Notes: a model not told the origin generated them from the letters alone. Numbered from the stretch's first letter, positions 1-8,182 are shown. The stretch is DNA of 21,798 nucleotides from Anaerolineaceae bacterium UBA5211 (GCA_002412595.1 DHVJ01000021.1:1-21798), one strand, 5' to 3'. Made by a program: numbers and translations.

Positions 1-49
1 TCGAACCCCTGTTTTGGCCGCCTGCACCCAACGGGGTGTGAGAGGGCCG
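1..49 (-). pseudogene. Broken tRNA-Glu-like fragment at window edge
   Basis: Positions 1-19 are identical to 103-121 (T-arm and variable region of the intact tRNA-Glu), and 39-49 are identical to 123-133 (anticodon arm). The 19 nt between them (20-38) replace a single base of the intact gene. They contain a small hairpin, CACCC-AACG-GGGTG, and read on the minus strand they fall just after tRNA position 37. The D-arm and 5' acceptor strand expected at about 50-88 are absent. I read this as a decayed partial duplication of the neighbouring tRNA. It could also be an attachment-site remnant or an assembly artefact. The rest lies outside the window. Confidence 0.45.
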
Positions 50-87
50 AGGAAAGAACAGGGAAAGGGTAAGTAGTAAATAAATAG

Positions 88-160
88 TGCCCCCAAGGGG
101 ACTCGAACCCCTGTTTTGGCCTTGAGAGGGCCGCGTCCTGGGCCGCTAGACGATGGGGGC
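88..160 (-). tRNA. tRNA-Glu (anticodon CTC)
   Basis: The minus strand folds as a complete cloverleaf. A seven-pair acceptor stem joins 154-160 to 89-95. The D-arm contains GGCCCAGGAC. The anticodon loop CTCTCAA gives anticodon CTC at 124-126, and the T-arm contains GGTTCGAGTCC. Base 88 supplies discriminator A. CCA is not encoded. One A/C mismatch closes the anticodon stem. The overall pattern, including the GTCTAG...CCAGGAC block, is typical of bacterial tRNA-Glu reading GAG codons. Confidence 0.93.
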
Positions 161-285
161 TAGCAGATTCGAATTTTAGCATGGCGGCGTGTGGGTGTCA
201 ATTACCCTTTTACTGCAATATCATGGTTATTAAATTTATTATATGAAATTTACAAAATTGCATGAATATTAATACAAAAAACTAC

Positions 286-291
286 TATAAT
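286..291 (+). promoter_or_regulatory. Candidate -10 box of degV
   Basis: A perfect TATAAT lies 24 nt upstream of the degV start. No good -35 hexamer sits at 16-18 nt; the nearest candidate, TTGCAT at 258-263, is 22 nt away. The surrounding sequence is very AT-rich, so the box could be chance. Confidence 0.35.
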
Positions 292-315
292 TAAATTCTA
301 AAATTAGGAGAAGAC

Positions 316-1179
316 ATGCAGATAGTTACTGATAGCGCCACTGATACACAAATGCTTAAAAACGACCAACTAAAAGTACATATTGTGCCTTTAAAGGTCA
401 CGCTGGGTGAGGATTCATATCGTGATGGAATTGATATCAGTGCAGATGATTTTTATATAAAGCTGGATGAAAGCTCAGCGCTACCGATTACTTCTCAGCC
501 TTCGGTGGGTGATTTCGCAGAAATGTACCGCAAGGTAGCCAAAGATGATCCGGAGATTTTATCCATTCACATGTCTTCCGGTTTAAGCGGAACAGTAGAT
601 TCGGCGCGGGCGGCAGTTTCACTGGTGCCCGAGGCGAATATTACCATTGTGGATACGAAAACATTATCCGCAGCGGCAGGTTGGCAGGTTGCGGTGGCCT
701 ATAACGCTATTAAAGCTGGCTGGAGCAAAGAAAAGATTTTATCCAAATTGGATGAACTTTCAGCCAACGCACACACTTACTATACTTTGAAAGAATTGAA
801 ATATCTGATCCATGGCGGCCGCATTAGCCATATGAAGGGTTTAGTGGCATCGGTTTTACAGATTAAACCGATTATCGGTGTGGATAAGGTTACCGGAAAA
901 TATACCCAACCGAGCCAGGCTCGCTCTTTTGCAAACGCACTAAATGGCTTGGTGGACACAATTTCAAAAACCTTACCCAATGTGGATTCAATTAAAGCCC
1001 AGGTGGTCCATACTGGCAATCCTGAAGGCGCAGAGACATTAAAAGAGAAAATCAACCAGGCTTTCAAATGCAGCTGGTTGCCGACCGGACAAATTTCATT
1101 TGTTTTAGGAGCACACACCGGTCCCAGCATGGTCGGTATGGCTTTTGCTCCCCTGAATCTTCTGGAAGGGCTGCTCTAG
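316..1179 (+). CDS. DegV family fatty-acid-binding protein
   Basis: The 287-residue product has the full usual length of DegV proteins, which bind one fatty acid between two alpha/beta domains. FakB members of the family hand the fatty acid to a fatty-acid kinase. Family hallmarks visible are the N-terminal IVTDSATD strand-loop, TSQPS near residues 59-63, SSGLSGT near 87-93, the YYTLKELKYLIHGGRIS block around 155-170, and a C-terminal GAHTGPSMVG loop that closes the binding cavity. The start is supported by AGGAG 6 nt before the ATG. The gene stands alone, with a terminator after it at 1244-1272, and no fatty-acid kinase gene is nearby. The family assignment is firm; the ligand and partner are unknown. 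Confidence 0.92.
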   Translation: MQIVTDSATDTQMLKNDQLKVHIVPLKVTLGEDSYRDGIDISADDFYIKLDESSALPITSQPSVGDFAEMYRKVAKDDPEILSIHMSSGLSGTVDSARAAVSLVPEANITIVDTKTLSAAAGWQVAVAYNAIKAGWSKEKILSKLDELSANAHTYYTLKELKYLIHGGRISHMKGLVASVLQIKPIIGVDKVTGKYTQPSQARSFANALNGLVDTISKTLPNVDSIKAQVVHTGNPEGAETLKEKINQAFKCSWLPTGQISFVLGAHTGPSMVGMAFAPLNLLEGLL

Positions 1180-1200
1180 CTTATTTCTCCACTTCTCGAT

Positions 1201-1230
1201 TTGCCGGTAATCTGATAAGATATCTATATA
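1201..1230 (+). promoter_or_regulatory. Candidate promoter upstream of typA
   Basis: TTGCCG (1201-1206) and TATATA (1225-1230) are separated by 18 nt, so transcription would begin near 1237. That is immediately before the hairpin at 1244-1267, which has a T-tract. A transcript for typA from here would have to read through that hairpin. No good promoter lies between the hairpin and typA. Confidence 0.3.
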
Positions 1231-1243
1231 TCTATAAATGATG

Positions 1244-1272
1244 ACCTCGACCATCATAGGTCGAGGTTTTTA
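1244..1272 (+). terminator. Rho-independent terminator (degV / typA boundary)
   Basis: A perfect 9-bp stem (ACCTCGACC / GGTCGAGGT) has a 6-nt loop and is followed by five T. It lies 64 nt after the degV stop and only 28 nt before the typA start. It therefore ends degV transcription or attenuates transcription into typA. Confidence 0.82.
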
Positions 1273-1299
1273 CTTGCGTGTCAGGAAAGTGATGAAAGA

Positions 1300-3156
1300 A
1301 TGTTGACAAAAAGAACTGATCTCAGAAATGTAGCCATAATTGCGCATGTTGATCATGGCAAGACTACGCTGGTGGATGGTATGCTGCGCCAAGCGCATAT
1401 CTTCCGCGACAACCAGCAGGTGATTGAACGGGTAATGGATTCCAACGACCTGGAACGGGAACGGGGTATTACCATCCTGTCCAAGAATACGGCCATCTCT
1501 ATTTGGGATGCGCAGACGGAACAGCAAGTCAAGATCAATATCGTGGATACTCCCGGGCATGCCGATTTCGGCGGCGAGGTGGAGCGGGTCATGAATATGG
1601 TGGATGGCGTGCTGCTGCTGGTGGACGCGGCTGAAGGGCCCATGCCGCAGACCCGCTTTGTCCTGAAAAAAGCTTTGGAAATGGGGCATAAAGCCATCGT
1701 TGTGATCAATAAAGTTGACCGGCGCGATGCTGAACCGGAGCGTGTGTTAAACCAGACCTTTGACCTGTTCATTGAACTGGGCGCTACCGACGAACAGGCT
1801 GATTTCCCGGTTATTTACGCACGCGCCACTGGCGGGCAAGCCGGTCTGACCCCCGATTTGAGTGATAACCTGGAGCCGTTGTTTGATGCTATCCTGCGCC
1901 ATATCCCCGCGCCGGATGTGGACCTGGATGCGCCGCTGCGCGTGTTGGTAACCTCTTTGGGTTATGACGATTATCGCGGTGTGACCGCATTGGGGCGTAT
2001 TTATTCGGGCGGCATCAAGGTGAACCAGAATCTGGCGCGTATCAAATTAAACGGCGAGATTGTGCCTGAACAGGCACGCTACCTGTATATCCATCAGGGC
2101 CTGGCTAAAGTCGAGGTGGAGGGAGCCCAGGCCGGCGAGATTATTGCCTTAGCCGGGCTGGAAGAAATTGCCATCGGTGAAACCCTGGCCGACCCGGATA
2201 ACCCGCAGGCATTGCCGCCTATCCATGTGGAAGAACCGACTGTGCGTATGACTTTTGGCGTGAATACATCGCCATTTTCCGGACGTGAGGGGCGTTGGGG
2301 CACTTCGCGCAAGTTGCGTGATCGCTTGTTTGAAGAATTACGCAGCAATGTCTCGCTGCGCGTAGCCGAAACAGAGGCCAAAGACACATTCCTGGTTTCG
2401 GGGCGCGGTGAGCTGCATCTGGCTATCTTGATTGAAACCATGCGCCGTGAAGGTTTTGAATTCCAGGTTTCCCGTCCGGAAGTGATCTTCCATCTGGACG
2501 AAGACGGCAATACGCTTGAACCTTTTGAGGAAGTACATATCGAAACCAGCTCTGGAACCACCGGAACCGTGGTGGAAATGCTCGGCGGACGCCGGGGCCG
2601 CATGGTGGATATGCACGAAACCAGCGATGGCAACGTGCACATGGTATATATTGTGCCCACGCGCGGCTTGCTGGGTTTCCGTTATCAGTTCCTGACTGCT
2701 ACGCGTGGTATGGGCGTGATGAATACCATCTTTCACGGTTACGAAAAAATGGTTGGACCGATTGTATCGCGAGCTACCGGTTCGTTGGTGGCCTGGGAGC
2801 CGGGTGTAACTGTCAATTATGGCCTGAAGAACGCCGAAGAACGCGGTTCCCTGTTCTATGGCCCGGGTGTGGAAGTTTATGAAGGTATGGTGGTGGGTGA
2901 ATACTCCCGGCCAGGTGATTTGACCATCAATGTCTGCAAGAAGAAACATCTCACCAATATGCGTCAATCCAACCGCGATATTGAAGTGCGGCTGACACCG
3001 CCGCGCCAAATGAGTTTGGATGAGTCCATTGAGTATCTGGCAGAGGACGACTTGTTGGAAATTACACCCGTGGCCATTCGCATCCGCAAGCGTATTCTGA
3101 ATACAGAAGACCGCGGCAAGCTGGTCAAAAAAGCCAAAGAATTGGAAGAAACATAG
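1300..3156 (+). CDS. typA: Ribosome-binding GTPase TypA/BipA
   Basis: The 618-residue product is a translational GTPase of the EF-G/LepA class that binds ribosomes and assists 50S assembly and stress adaptation. The G domain shows G1 AHVDHGKTTL (residues 15-24), the switch I segment ERERGITI, G3 DTPGHADF and G4 NKVD. An EF-Tu-like beta-barrel, EF-G domain III and V-like folds and the BipA-specific C-terminal region follow, including GRRGRM, PTRGLLGFR and the closing block TPPRQMSLDESIEYLAEDDL. Length and order match the family. The start has AGGAAAG 10 nt upstream. Several antisense open frames across this gene are coding shadows. Confidence 0.97.
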   Translation: MLTKRTDLRNVAIIAHVDHGKTTLVDGMLRQAHIFRDNQQVIERVMDSNDLERERGITILSKNTAISIWDAQTEQQVKINIVDTPGHADFGGEVERVMNMVDGVLLLVDAAEGPMPQTRFVLKKALEMGHKAIVVINKVDRRDAEPERVLNQTFDLFIELGATDEQADFPVIYARATGGQAGLTPDLSDNLEPLFDAILRHIPAPDVDLDAPLRVLVTSLGYDDYRGVTALGRIYSGGIKVNQNLARIKLNGEIVPEQARYLYIHQGLAKVEVEGAQAGEIIALAGLEEIAIGETLADPDNPQALPPIHVEEPTVRMTFGVNTSPFSGREGRWGTSRKLRDRLFEELRSNVSLRVAETEAKDTFLVSGRGELHLAILIETMRREGFEFQVSRPEVIFHLDEDGNTLEPFEEVHIETSSGTTGTVVEMLGGRRGRMVDMHETSDGNVHMVYIVPTRGLLGFRYQFLTATRGMGVMNTIFHGYEKMVGPIVSRATGSLVAWEPGVTVNYGLKNAEERGSLFYGPGVEVYEGMVVGEYSRPGDLTINVCKKKHLTNMRQSNRDIEVRLTPPRQMSLDESIEYLAEDDLLEITPVAIRIRKRILNTEDRGKLVKKAKELEET

Positions 3157-3170
3157 CAGTACCGCCAGCG

Positions 3171-3192
3171 CATACCGGGTATGGTTTCTCTT
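3171..3192 (+). terminator. Weak terminator-like hairpin after typA
   Basis: CATAC-CGG-GTATG forms a 5-bp stem with a 3-nt loop, followed by a pyrimidine-rich GTTTCTCTTT. It sits 14 nt after the typA stop. The stem is short and may not stop transcription efficiently. Confidence 0.3.
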
Positions 3193-3197
3193 TCAGC

Positions 3198-3203
3198 TAT
3201 AAT
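3198..3203 (+). promoter_or_regulatory. Candidate -10 box of ftcCD
   Basis: A perfect TATAAT lies 28 nt upstream of the ftcCD start, in the short gap after typA. No convincing -35 hexamer is visible at normal spacing. Confidence 0.35.
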
Positions 3204-3231
3204 TGCATAAAATCTTAAGCGAGGGTGTCAT

Positions 3232-4770
3232 ATGGCTTATCCATTGGTTGAATGCATTCCGAATTATTCTGAAGGAAGGCGGCCGGAAGTAGTCGAACAG
3301 ATCAAGATAGCCATCACATCCGTATCCGGTGTCGAGCTGCTGGACCAGCATTCCGACCCGGATCACAACCGCACCGTACTGACTATTCTGGGCGCGCCCC
3401 AGGCCGTCAAAGAAGCCGTATTCCGCTCCATCCGCAAAGCCGCAGAATTGATCGACATGGACCAGCAGCAGGGTGAACACCCGCGCCTGGGAGCCACCGA
3501 TGTGGTACCTTTTGTGCCCATTCGCGATATGAACATGGCAGACTGTATTGCCCTGGCTCAGGAGCTGGGTAAAAAAGTGGGAGAAGAGTTGGCTATTCCA
3601 GTGTATTTATATGAAGCCGCGGCGGCGCGCAGCGAGCGCGTCAATTTGGAAGATGTGCGCCGGGGTCAATATGAGCTATTAAAGGAAGAAATCGAAAGCA
3701 ACCCGGCTCGCCAGCCGGATTTTGGCCCGGCTAAACTGAGTAAAGCCGGTGCAACCATCATCGGCGCGCGTGAACCCCTGATCGCCTACAATATCTATCT
3801 AAATAGCGAGGATGTATCCATCGCCAAGAAAATCGCCAAAACAGTGCGCTTTTCCTCCGGTGGGCTGCGCTATGTGAAGGCTATGGGGGTGCTGGTGGAA
3901 GGCCGCGCGCAGGTTTCCATGAACCTGACCAATTTCCGTAAGACACCCATTGCCCTGGTCTTTGAAACGGTCCAACGCGAGGCGCAGCGTTACGGAACCG
4001 GCATACACCACAGCGAATTGGTAGGATTGATCCCGCAGGAAGCACTGGTAGATGCGGCCGTGTGGTACACGCAAATGGACCAGTTCGAACCCGACCAGAT
4101 CCTGGAAAACCGATTACAGGGGAGTGGGGAAGCAAAACAGCCTGCATCTCAATTTCCTTTTCTGGATGGATTAGCCAGCGCTGCGCCCACACCCGGTGGC
4201 GGTTCCGCGGCGGCTTTCACAGCCGCTGAAGCGGCTGCGTTGACGGCCATGGTAGCGCGATTAACCATCGGCAAGAAGAAATATGCCGAGGTGGAAGCGC
4301 ACATGCAGCAGCTGGCCGAACAGGCTGATCAGCTGCGCGCCCGGCTGACCGCGGCCATCGCTGAAGACTCGCTGGCTTTTGAGGCGGTCATGCAGGCTTA
4401 CCGCATGCCTAAAGTGGATGATGCGCAGGCCCGCCAGCGCGAATCAGCTATCCATGCGGCCACGCTGGAGGCAGCACGCGTTCCCTTGAAGACCGCCGAA
4501 ATGGCACTGGATGTGATGCGCCTGACCGAGCAGGCTGCGGCACAGGGAAACAACAACGCCATCACGGATGCCTGGTCGGCAGCTGTGCTCTCTCACGCGG
4601 CCATCAGTTGCGCCGGAGCCAATGTGCGGATCAACCTGAGTGCACTGTCAGGAATAAAAGAAGTAGAAGGAATCCAGACGGATTTGGTCAAGATTGAGCG
4701 CAATGCCGCTCAACTGCTGGCTGATATCCGTGTCAATATTAAAAATCGTGCAGGGATTGAATTGCTCTGA
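3232..4770 (+). CDS. Bifunctional glutamate formimidoyltransferase / formimidoyl-THF cyclodeaminase
   Basis: This 512-residue fusion carries two steps of histidine-derived one-carbon transfer. The formimino group of formiminoglutamate moves to tetrahydrofolate, and cyclodeamination then gives 5,10-methenyl-THF and ammonia. Residues 1 to about 300 are the transferase: the VECIPNYSEGR start, DPDHNRTV, and GEHPRLGATDVVPF with H83 at the place of the catalytic histidine of mammalian FTCD. Residues about 310-512 are the all-helical cyclodeaminase, with PTPGGGSAAA near its start and NNNAITDA carrying the expected aspartate. GAGGGTG precedes the ATG. No other hut gene lies in the window, so histidine breakdown cannot be inferred from context; THF one-carbon supply is an alternative role. 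Confidence 0.94.
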   Translation: MAYPLVECIPNYSEGRRPEVVEQIKIAITSVSGVELLDQHSDPDHNRTVLTILGAPQAVKEAVFRSIRKAAELIDMDQQQGEHPRLGATDVVPFVPIRDMNMADCIALAQELGKKVGEELAIPVYLYEAAAARSERVNLEDVRRGQYELLKEEIESNPARQPDFGPAKLSKAGATIIGAREPLIAYNIYLNSEDVSIAKKIAKTVRFSSGGLRYVKAMGVLVEGRAQVSMNLTNFRKTPIALVFETVQREAQRYGTGIHHSELVGLIPQEALVDAAVWYTQMDQFEPDQILENRLQGSGEAKQPASQFPFLDGLASAAPTPGGGSAAAFTAAEAAALTAMVARLTIGKKKYAEVEAHMQQLAEQADQLRARLTAAIAEDSLAFEAVMQAYRMPKVDDAQARQRESAIHAATLEAARVPLKTAEMALDVMRLTEQAAAQGNNNAITDAWSAAVLSHAAISCAGANVRINLSALSGIKEVEGIQTDLVKIERNAAQLLADIRVNIKNRAGIELL

Positions 4771-4784
4771 TAGAATCGATTTCT

Positions 4785-6425
4785 ATGAAAAGAATGCGCG
4801 CTTTTTTGATATTCTTTCTGGCCGCGGCTGTGGTCCTTTCCGCTTGTGGAAGCAATCAACCGGAAGCAGCTCCTGCCAGCCAGTCGCCTGCGGAAATCCC
4901 GCAAACGCAGGACTCCTATACCATTTGGTTGGCGCCTTATTTACCTGAAGCGATGCTGGATGATTTTGCACTGCCCGCCAGGGTTATCCAGGTCAACGAC
5001 CAGAGTGAAGCGGACCTGCTGGTGGATGTGGGGGCCGATCATCCGGTTTCTGATTGGATTTATGTGCTGGTTGCACCTTTCGCCACGGTTACGGACGGGG
5101 TCAGCTTGAACAGTCTGCAAGCGCTGTGGAAAGGCACCCCGGTGCAGAATTTTCCGGCGGAGAAACTCATTATGGACGGCAGTACCCAGGCGGTCATCGA
5201 AAAGCTATGGGGCAGCCCTTCTCTATCCACGGTCAAGACGATTTCCGCGAAGGACTTGTTGTCCACTGCCTGGAACGAAGAAACTACCTGGGCGATAATT
5301 CCGTTTGAAGAATTAGACCCGCAGTGGAAGGTCATTGCGTTGGATAACCAGTCTCCCATTCAGAAAGCATTCAATGCGGATGCCTACGGTTTGAAAGTAC
5401 CTTTCTCGGTGATTGGCAATGCGGATATTGCGGAACCGTTTATACAAAAATATGGGCCGCAAAGCGAAGCCCCCATGCTGCCTGCTGAAAATTACGACCC
5501 GGATAAAATAACGACCGTGTTGGTAACGGGTGTAACGGCACTGGTACGCGGCACGGCCTACTTGATGGAAACTAACGGTATGACTTATCCAGCCATCGAT
5601 ATTGGGGATGTGCTGCGTGATGCGGACATTCTGCACGTCAGCAATGAGATCCCCTTTACCGAAACCTGCCCCAAGCCGTTTGCTAACCTGGAAAACGACA
5701 CCAACCTGGTGTTCTGCAGCAAACCGGAATACATCCAACTGCTGGAAGCGATCGGCACCGATGTGGTGGAACTGACCGGAGACCATTTCCGTGACTGGGG
5801 CGCGGATGCTATGCTGTACACGATTGATATGTATAACCAGCGCGGCTGGCAGTATTACGGCGGCGGTACTGATTTGGACGATGGCATGCAGCCGGCGCTT
5901 TTTGAGCATAACGGCAACAAGATTGCTTTCATTGGATGCAACGCTAAACCCCCCGGTTATGCTACCGCCACCGCTGCTTCACCGGGCGCGGTGCACTGCG
6001 ATATGGACGCTATGGCTAAGGTGGTCAAAGAAGTGGTGGCGGCGGGGTATCTGCCGATTTTTACTTTCCAGCATCTTGAATATTACAGCTACAATATCAA
6101 CGAAAACCTGGTGGAGGACTTTGAGAAGGCGGCGGATGCCGGCGCAGTGATTGTCAGCGGCAGCCAGGCGCACCAACCGCACGCTTTGGAGTTTTATAAA
6201 GGCGCCACGCTGCACTTTGGATTGGGAAATTTATTCTTTGACCAGTACAACGAAGGCTTTCCGCAGCGCCAGGCTTTCATGGACCGGCATGTGATTTATG
6301 ACGGGCGCTACATCAGCACTGAACTGTTGACCATAATGTTCACGGATATGGCCCGCCCGCGTTTGATGACAGAGGATGAGCGCGCGGATCTGTTGGAAAC
6401 GGTGTTCAACGCCAGCGGTTGGTAG
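4785..6425 (+). CDS. Lipoprotein with CapA-like metallophosphatase domain and binding-protein-like N-terminal region
   Basis: The 546-residue product starts with a lipoprotein signal whose lipobox LSAC puts the lipidated cysteine at residue 21. Residues about 240-520 match the CapA/PGA_cap fold: DILHVSNEIPF, LTGDHFRDWG, TFQHLEYYSY, SGSQAHQPH and GLGNLFFDQ stand in for the usual metal-site and core motifs. Residues about 45-230 contain IYVLVAPFATVTDGVSL and a DAYGLKVPFSV end, suggesting a periplasmic-binding-protein-like domain; this is weaker. CapA proteins act in polyglutamate or capsule formation, but no capB or capC is nearby, so the substrate is unknown. The start is only 14 nt after ftcCD and lacks a ribosome binding site; TAGAAT at 4771-4776 would make a near-leaderless message. 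Confidence 0.8.
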   Translation: MKRMRAFLIFFLAAAVVLSACGSNQPEAAPASQSPAEIPQTQDSYTIWLAPYLPEAMLDDFALPARVIQVNDQSEADLLVDVGADHPVSDWIYVLVAPFATVTDGVSLNSLQALWKGTPVQNFPAEKLIMDGSTQAVIEKLWGSPSLSTVKTISAKDLLSTAWNEETTWAIIPFEELDPQWKVIALDNQSPIQKAFNADAYGLKVPFSVIGNADIAEPFIQKYGPQSEAPMLPAENYDPDKITTVLVTGVTALVRGTAYLMETNGMTYPAIDIGDVLRDADILHVSNEIPFTETCPKPFANLENDTNLVFCSKPEYIQLLEAIGTDVVELTGDHFRDWGADAMLYTIDMYNQRGWQYYGGGTDLDDGMQPALFEHNGNKIAFIGCNAKPPGYATATAASPGAVHCDMDAMAKVVKEVVAAGYLPIFTFQHLEYYSYNINENLVEDFEKAADAGAVIVSGSQAHQPHALEFYKGATLHFGLGNLFFDQYNEGFPQRQAFMDRHVIYDGRYISTELLTIMFTDMARPRLMTEDERADLLETVFNASGW

Positions 6426-6434
6426 AGAAATTTA

Positions 6435-6440
6435 TATAAT
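6435..6440 (+). promoter_or_regulatory. Candidate -10 box of dcd
   Basis: TATAAT lies 25 nt before the dcd start, in the 40-nt gap after the CapA-like gene. It is followed by the strong ribosome binding site GGAGAGG. No good -35 hexamer is visible. Confidence 0.4.
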
Positions 6441-6465
6441 AACTTATTGATTAGAGGAGAGGACC

Positions 6466-7020
6466 ATGGCACTATTACCAGATTTTAGAATTCGAGAGTA
6501 CGCATTGAATGAAGGCATGCTTGATCCGTTTGTGGATAAACAAGTTCGAGATGGGGTGATTTCTTACGGCCTTTCATCCTACGGGTACGATATTCGTGTC
6601 GCGGACGAATTTAAAATCTTCACCAATGTATATTCGGCTGTAGTCGATCCCAAGACCTTTGACCCGCGTTCAATGGTGGATTTTAAAGGGGATGTCTGTG
6701 TAATCCCGCCTAATTCCTTTGCGCTGGCAAAAACGGTTGAGTATTTCCGCATCCCGCGCAAAGTGCTCACGATCTGTGTCGGCAAGAGTACCTATGCGCG
6801 CTGCGGTATCATCGTCAACGTAACCCCCTTTGAACCGGAGTGGGAAGGTTACGTTACTCTGGAAATTTCCAACACCACACCCTTGCCCGCACGCATTTAC
6901 GCCAATGAAGGCATTGCCCAGGTACTGTTTTTTGAAAGCGATCAAGAGTGCGAAATTTCCTACGCGGATAGAAAAGGCAAGTATCAGAATCAGCAGGATA
7001 TTGAGCTGCCCAGGTTGTAA
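6466..7020 (+). CDS. dcd: dCTP deaminase
   Basis: The 184-residue enzyme deaminates dCTP to dUTP, feeding dTMP synthesis in the cytoplasm. The dUTPase-like trimer fold is shown by SSYGYDIRV near residues 37-45, the VGKSTYARCGI substrate loop near 105-115, VTPFEPEWEG, and GYVTLEISN with the catalytic glutamate at about E133. EGIAQVLFFES and a C-terminal GKYQNQQDIELPRL complete the pattern. Length is normal for the family. The ATG is preceded by GGAGAGG at good spacing. Some relatives also hydrolyse dUTP; that cannot be decided here. Confidence 0.96.
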   Translation: MALLPDFRIREYALNEGMLDPFVDKQVRDGVISYGLSSYGYDIRVADEFKIFTNVYSAVVDPKTFDPRSMVDFKGDVCVIPPNSFALAKTVEYFRIPRKVLTICVGKSTYARCGIIVNVTPFEPEWEGYVTLEISNTTPLPARIYANEGIAQVLFFESDQECEISYADRKGKYQNQQDIELPRL

Positions 7021-7039
7021 AAACGAATTGGAAATTGTG

Positions 7040-8122
7040 GTGGAGAAAAAGAGAAAACGAAGACTGGTTCGCAGGTATTACGCAGAACGCTATTTGTTAA
7101 TTACGATCATCAGTTTTGCTTTCTCTGTCTCCATCACCCGTTTCTTTTTAGAGCTGACCGGTTATCCACAAATTGGCGGCAGTGAACTGCATATTGCCCA
7201 CGTTCTTTGGGGCGGTGTGCTGCTTTTTATTGGGGGCCTTTTTCCATTAATTTTTGCGAATAAGCGCGCCTTTGATTTGAGCGCTTTTTTCTCAGGTGTA
7301 GGGGTAGGGCTGTTCATCGACGAGGTGGGTAAATTCATCAGCCGCAGCAATGACTATTTTTTCCCAGCCGCGGCTCCTGTCATCTATGTCTTTTTCCTGC
7401 TGACGCTGCTGGTGTTCCTGCTGGTGCGCCGTTCCCGTGCCAAAGCCGGCCTGCGGGCGACGCTTTACCATGTGATTGAGCAATTCGAGGAAATCCTGGA
7501 GGGCGACCTGTCTGCCCTGGAGCGCGATCGCATGCTGCGCAGCATTCAACAGGCGCTGCATGATGAACAAGACCCGGCACTTACCTCACTGGGCAATGAC
7601 TTGATCGCTTACCTGAAAAATCAGGAAGACCGCCTGGTGCCGCACCAACCGGATTTCTTAGAGAAAATTTCCAATGATTATCTGAACTTTGAAGAACGTA
7701 TCTTCTGTCACCGCAATTTCTTTAAAGAACTCATAATCGCTTGGGGAATTTGGGGTTTGATAGCCCTGATCCACCCGTTTTTAGCGCTGCTTTCGGCACA
7801 AACCAAAGTAGATTTCTCCGGAATATGGGGTTCCCTTTTTATTAGTGATCTGTTGCTAATTTCTCCGGATATTTCTGTTTCCGGGATTATCCGTCTGGTT
7901 GGTGAAGCGCTGGGTGGTGTGCTGCTGATTCTGGCTGCAATACTGGGATTCAAAGGGTTAAAGCGGCCCTCCATTGCCTTAGCTATGCTCAGCTTACTGC
8001 AGACAACGTTGGTAGTGAATATTTTTATCTTCTATTTTGACCAGTTTTCCTCGCTTTTCTATGCCTTTATGCAGTTCGGTTTGTTGATGGTTACCATCCG
8101 CTATAACCAATTCAAATTTTGA
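7040..8122 (+). CDS. Polytopic membrane protein of unknown function
   Basis: I do not recognise this gene. From a GTG at 7040 it encodes about 360 residues. A very basic N-terminus (KKRKRR) precedes roughly eight hydrophobic segments, near 18-37, 53-73, 79-98, 108-129, 231-251, 286-305, 311-333 and 337-353. A soluble charged helical region of about 100 residues (130-230) separates the two membrane halves. Visible motifs are HIAHVLWGG at the second span and DEVGKFIS after the third. The open frame extends upstream through dcd, but that overlap codes for dcd, so GTG 7037 or 7040 is the likely start; TTG 7028 is possible. It follows dcd by 19 nt and probably shares its transcript. Confidence 0.75.
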   Translation: MEKKRKRRLVRRYYAERYLLITIISFAFSVSITRFFLELTGYPQIGGSELHIAHVLWGGVLLFIGGLFPLIFANKRAFDLSAFFSGVGVGLFIDEVGKFISRSNDYFFPAAAPVIYVFFLLTLLVFLLVRRSRAKAGLRATLYHVIEQFEEILEGDLSALERDRMLRSIQQALHDEQDPALTSLGNDLIAYLKNQEDRLVPHQPDFLEKISNDYLNFEERIFCHRNFFKELIIAWGIWGLIALIHPFLALLSAQTKVDFSGIWGSLFISDLLLISPDISVSGIIRLVGEALGGVLLILAAILGFKGLKRPSIALAMLSLLQTTLVVNIFIFYFDQFSSLFYAFMQFGLLMVTIRYNQFKF

Positions 8123-8124
8123 AA

Positions 8125-8162
8125 TATATACAACCATATAACCTTGCGCGATTTTGTATATA
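8125..8162 (+). repeat. Inverted repeat around the feoAB promoter
   Basis: TATATACAA (8125-8133) and TTGTATATA (8154-8162) form a perfect 9-bp inverted repeat with a 20-nt spacer. The spacer contains the candidate -35 hexamer. A further ATACAA lies at 8170-8175, overlapping the -10 box. The placement suits a repressor operator, though the AT-rich composition makes chance repeats more likely. Confidence 0.45.
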
Positions 8163-8171
8163 GACTATAAT
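8144..8171 (+). promoter_or_regulatory. Candidate feoAB promoter
   Basis: TTGCGC (8144-8149) and TATAAT (8166-8171) are 16 nt apart, 38 nt before the feoA start. It is one of the best-matching sigma-70-type promoters in the window. Inverted repeats lie on both sides, so iron-dependent repression is plausible but unproven. Confidence 0.6.
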
Positions 8172-8182
8172 ACAAAAAAATA

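Noticed and set aside
1270..3009. Several minus-strand open frames of 139-223 codons inside typA
   Set aside because: They lie antisense to a full-length, clearly conserved gene, have no family resemblance and no ribosome binding sites.
6830..7039. N-terminal extension of the membrane protein through the end of dcd
   Set aside because: This stretch encodes the dcd C-terminus in another frame, and its translation in the long frame shows no membrane character. A GTG just after dcd is the more likely start.
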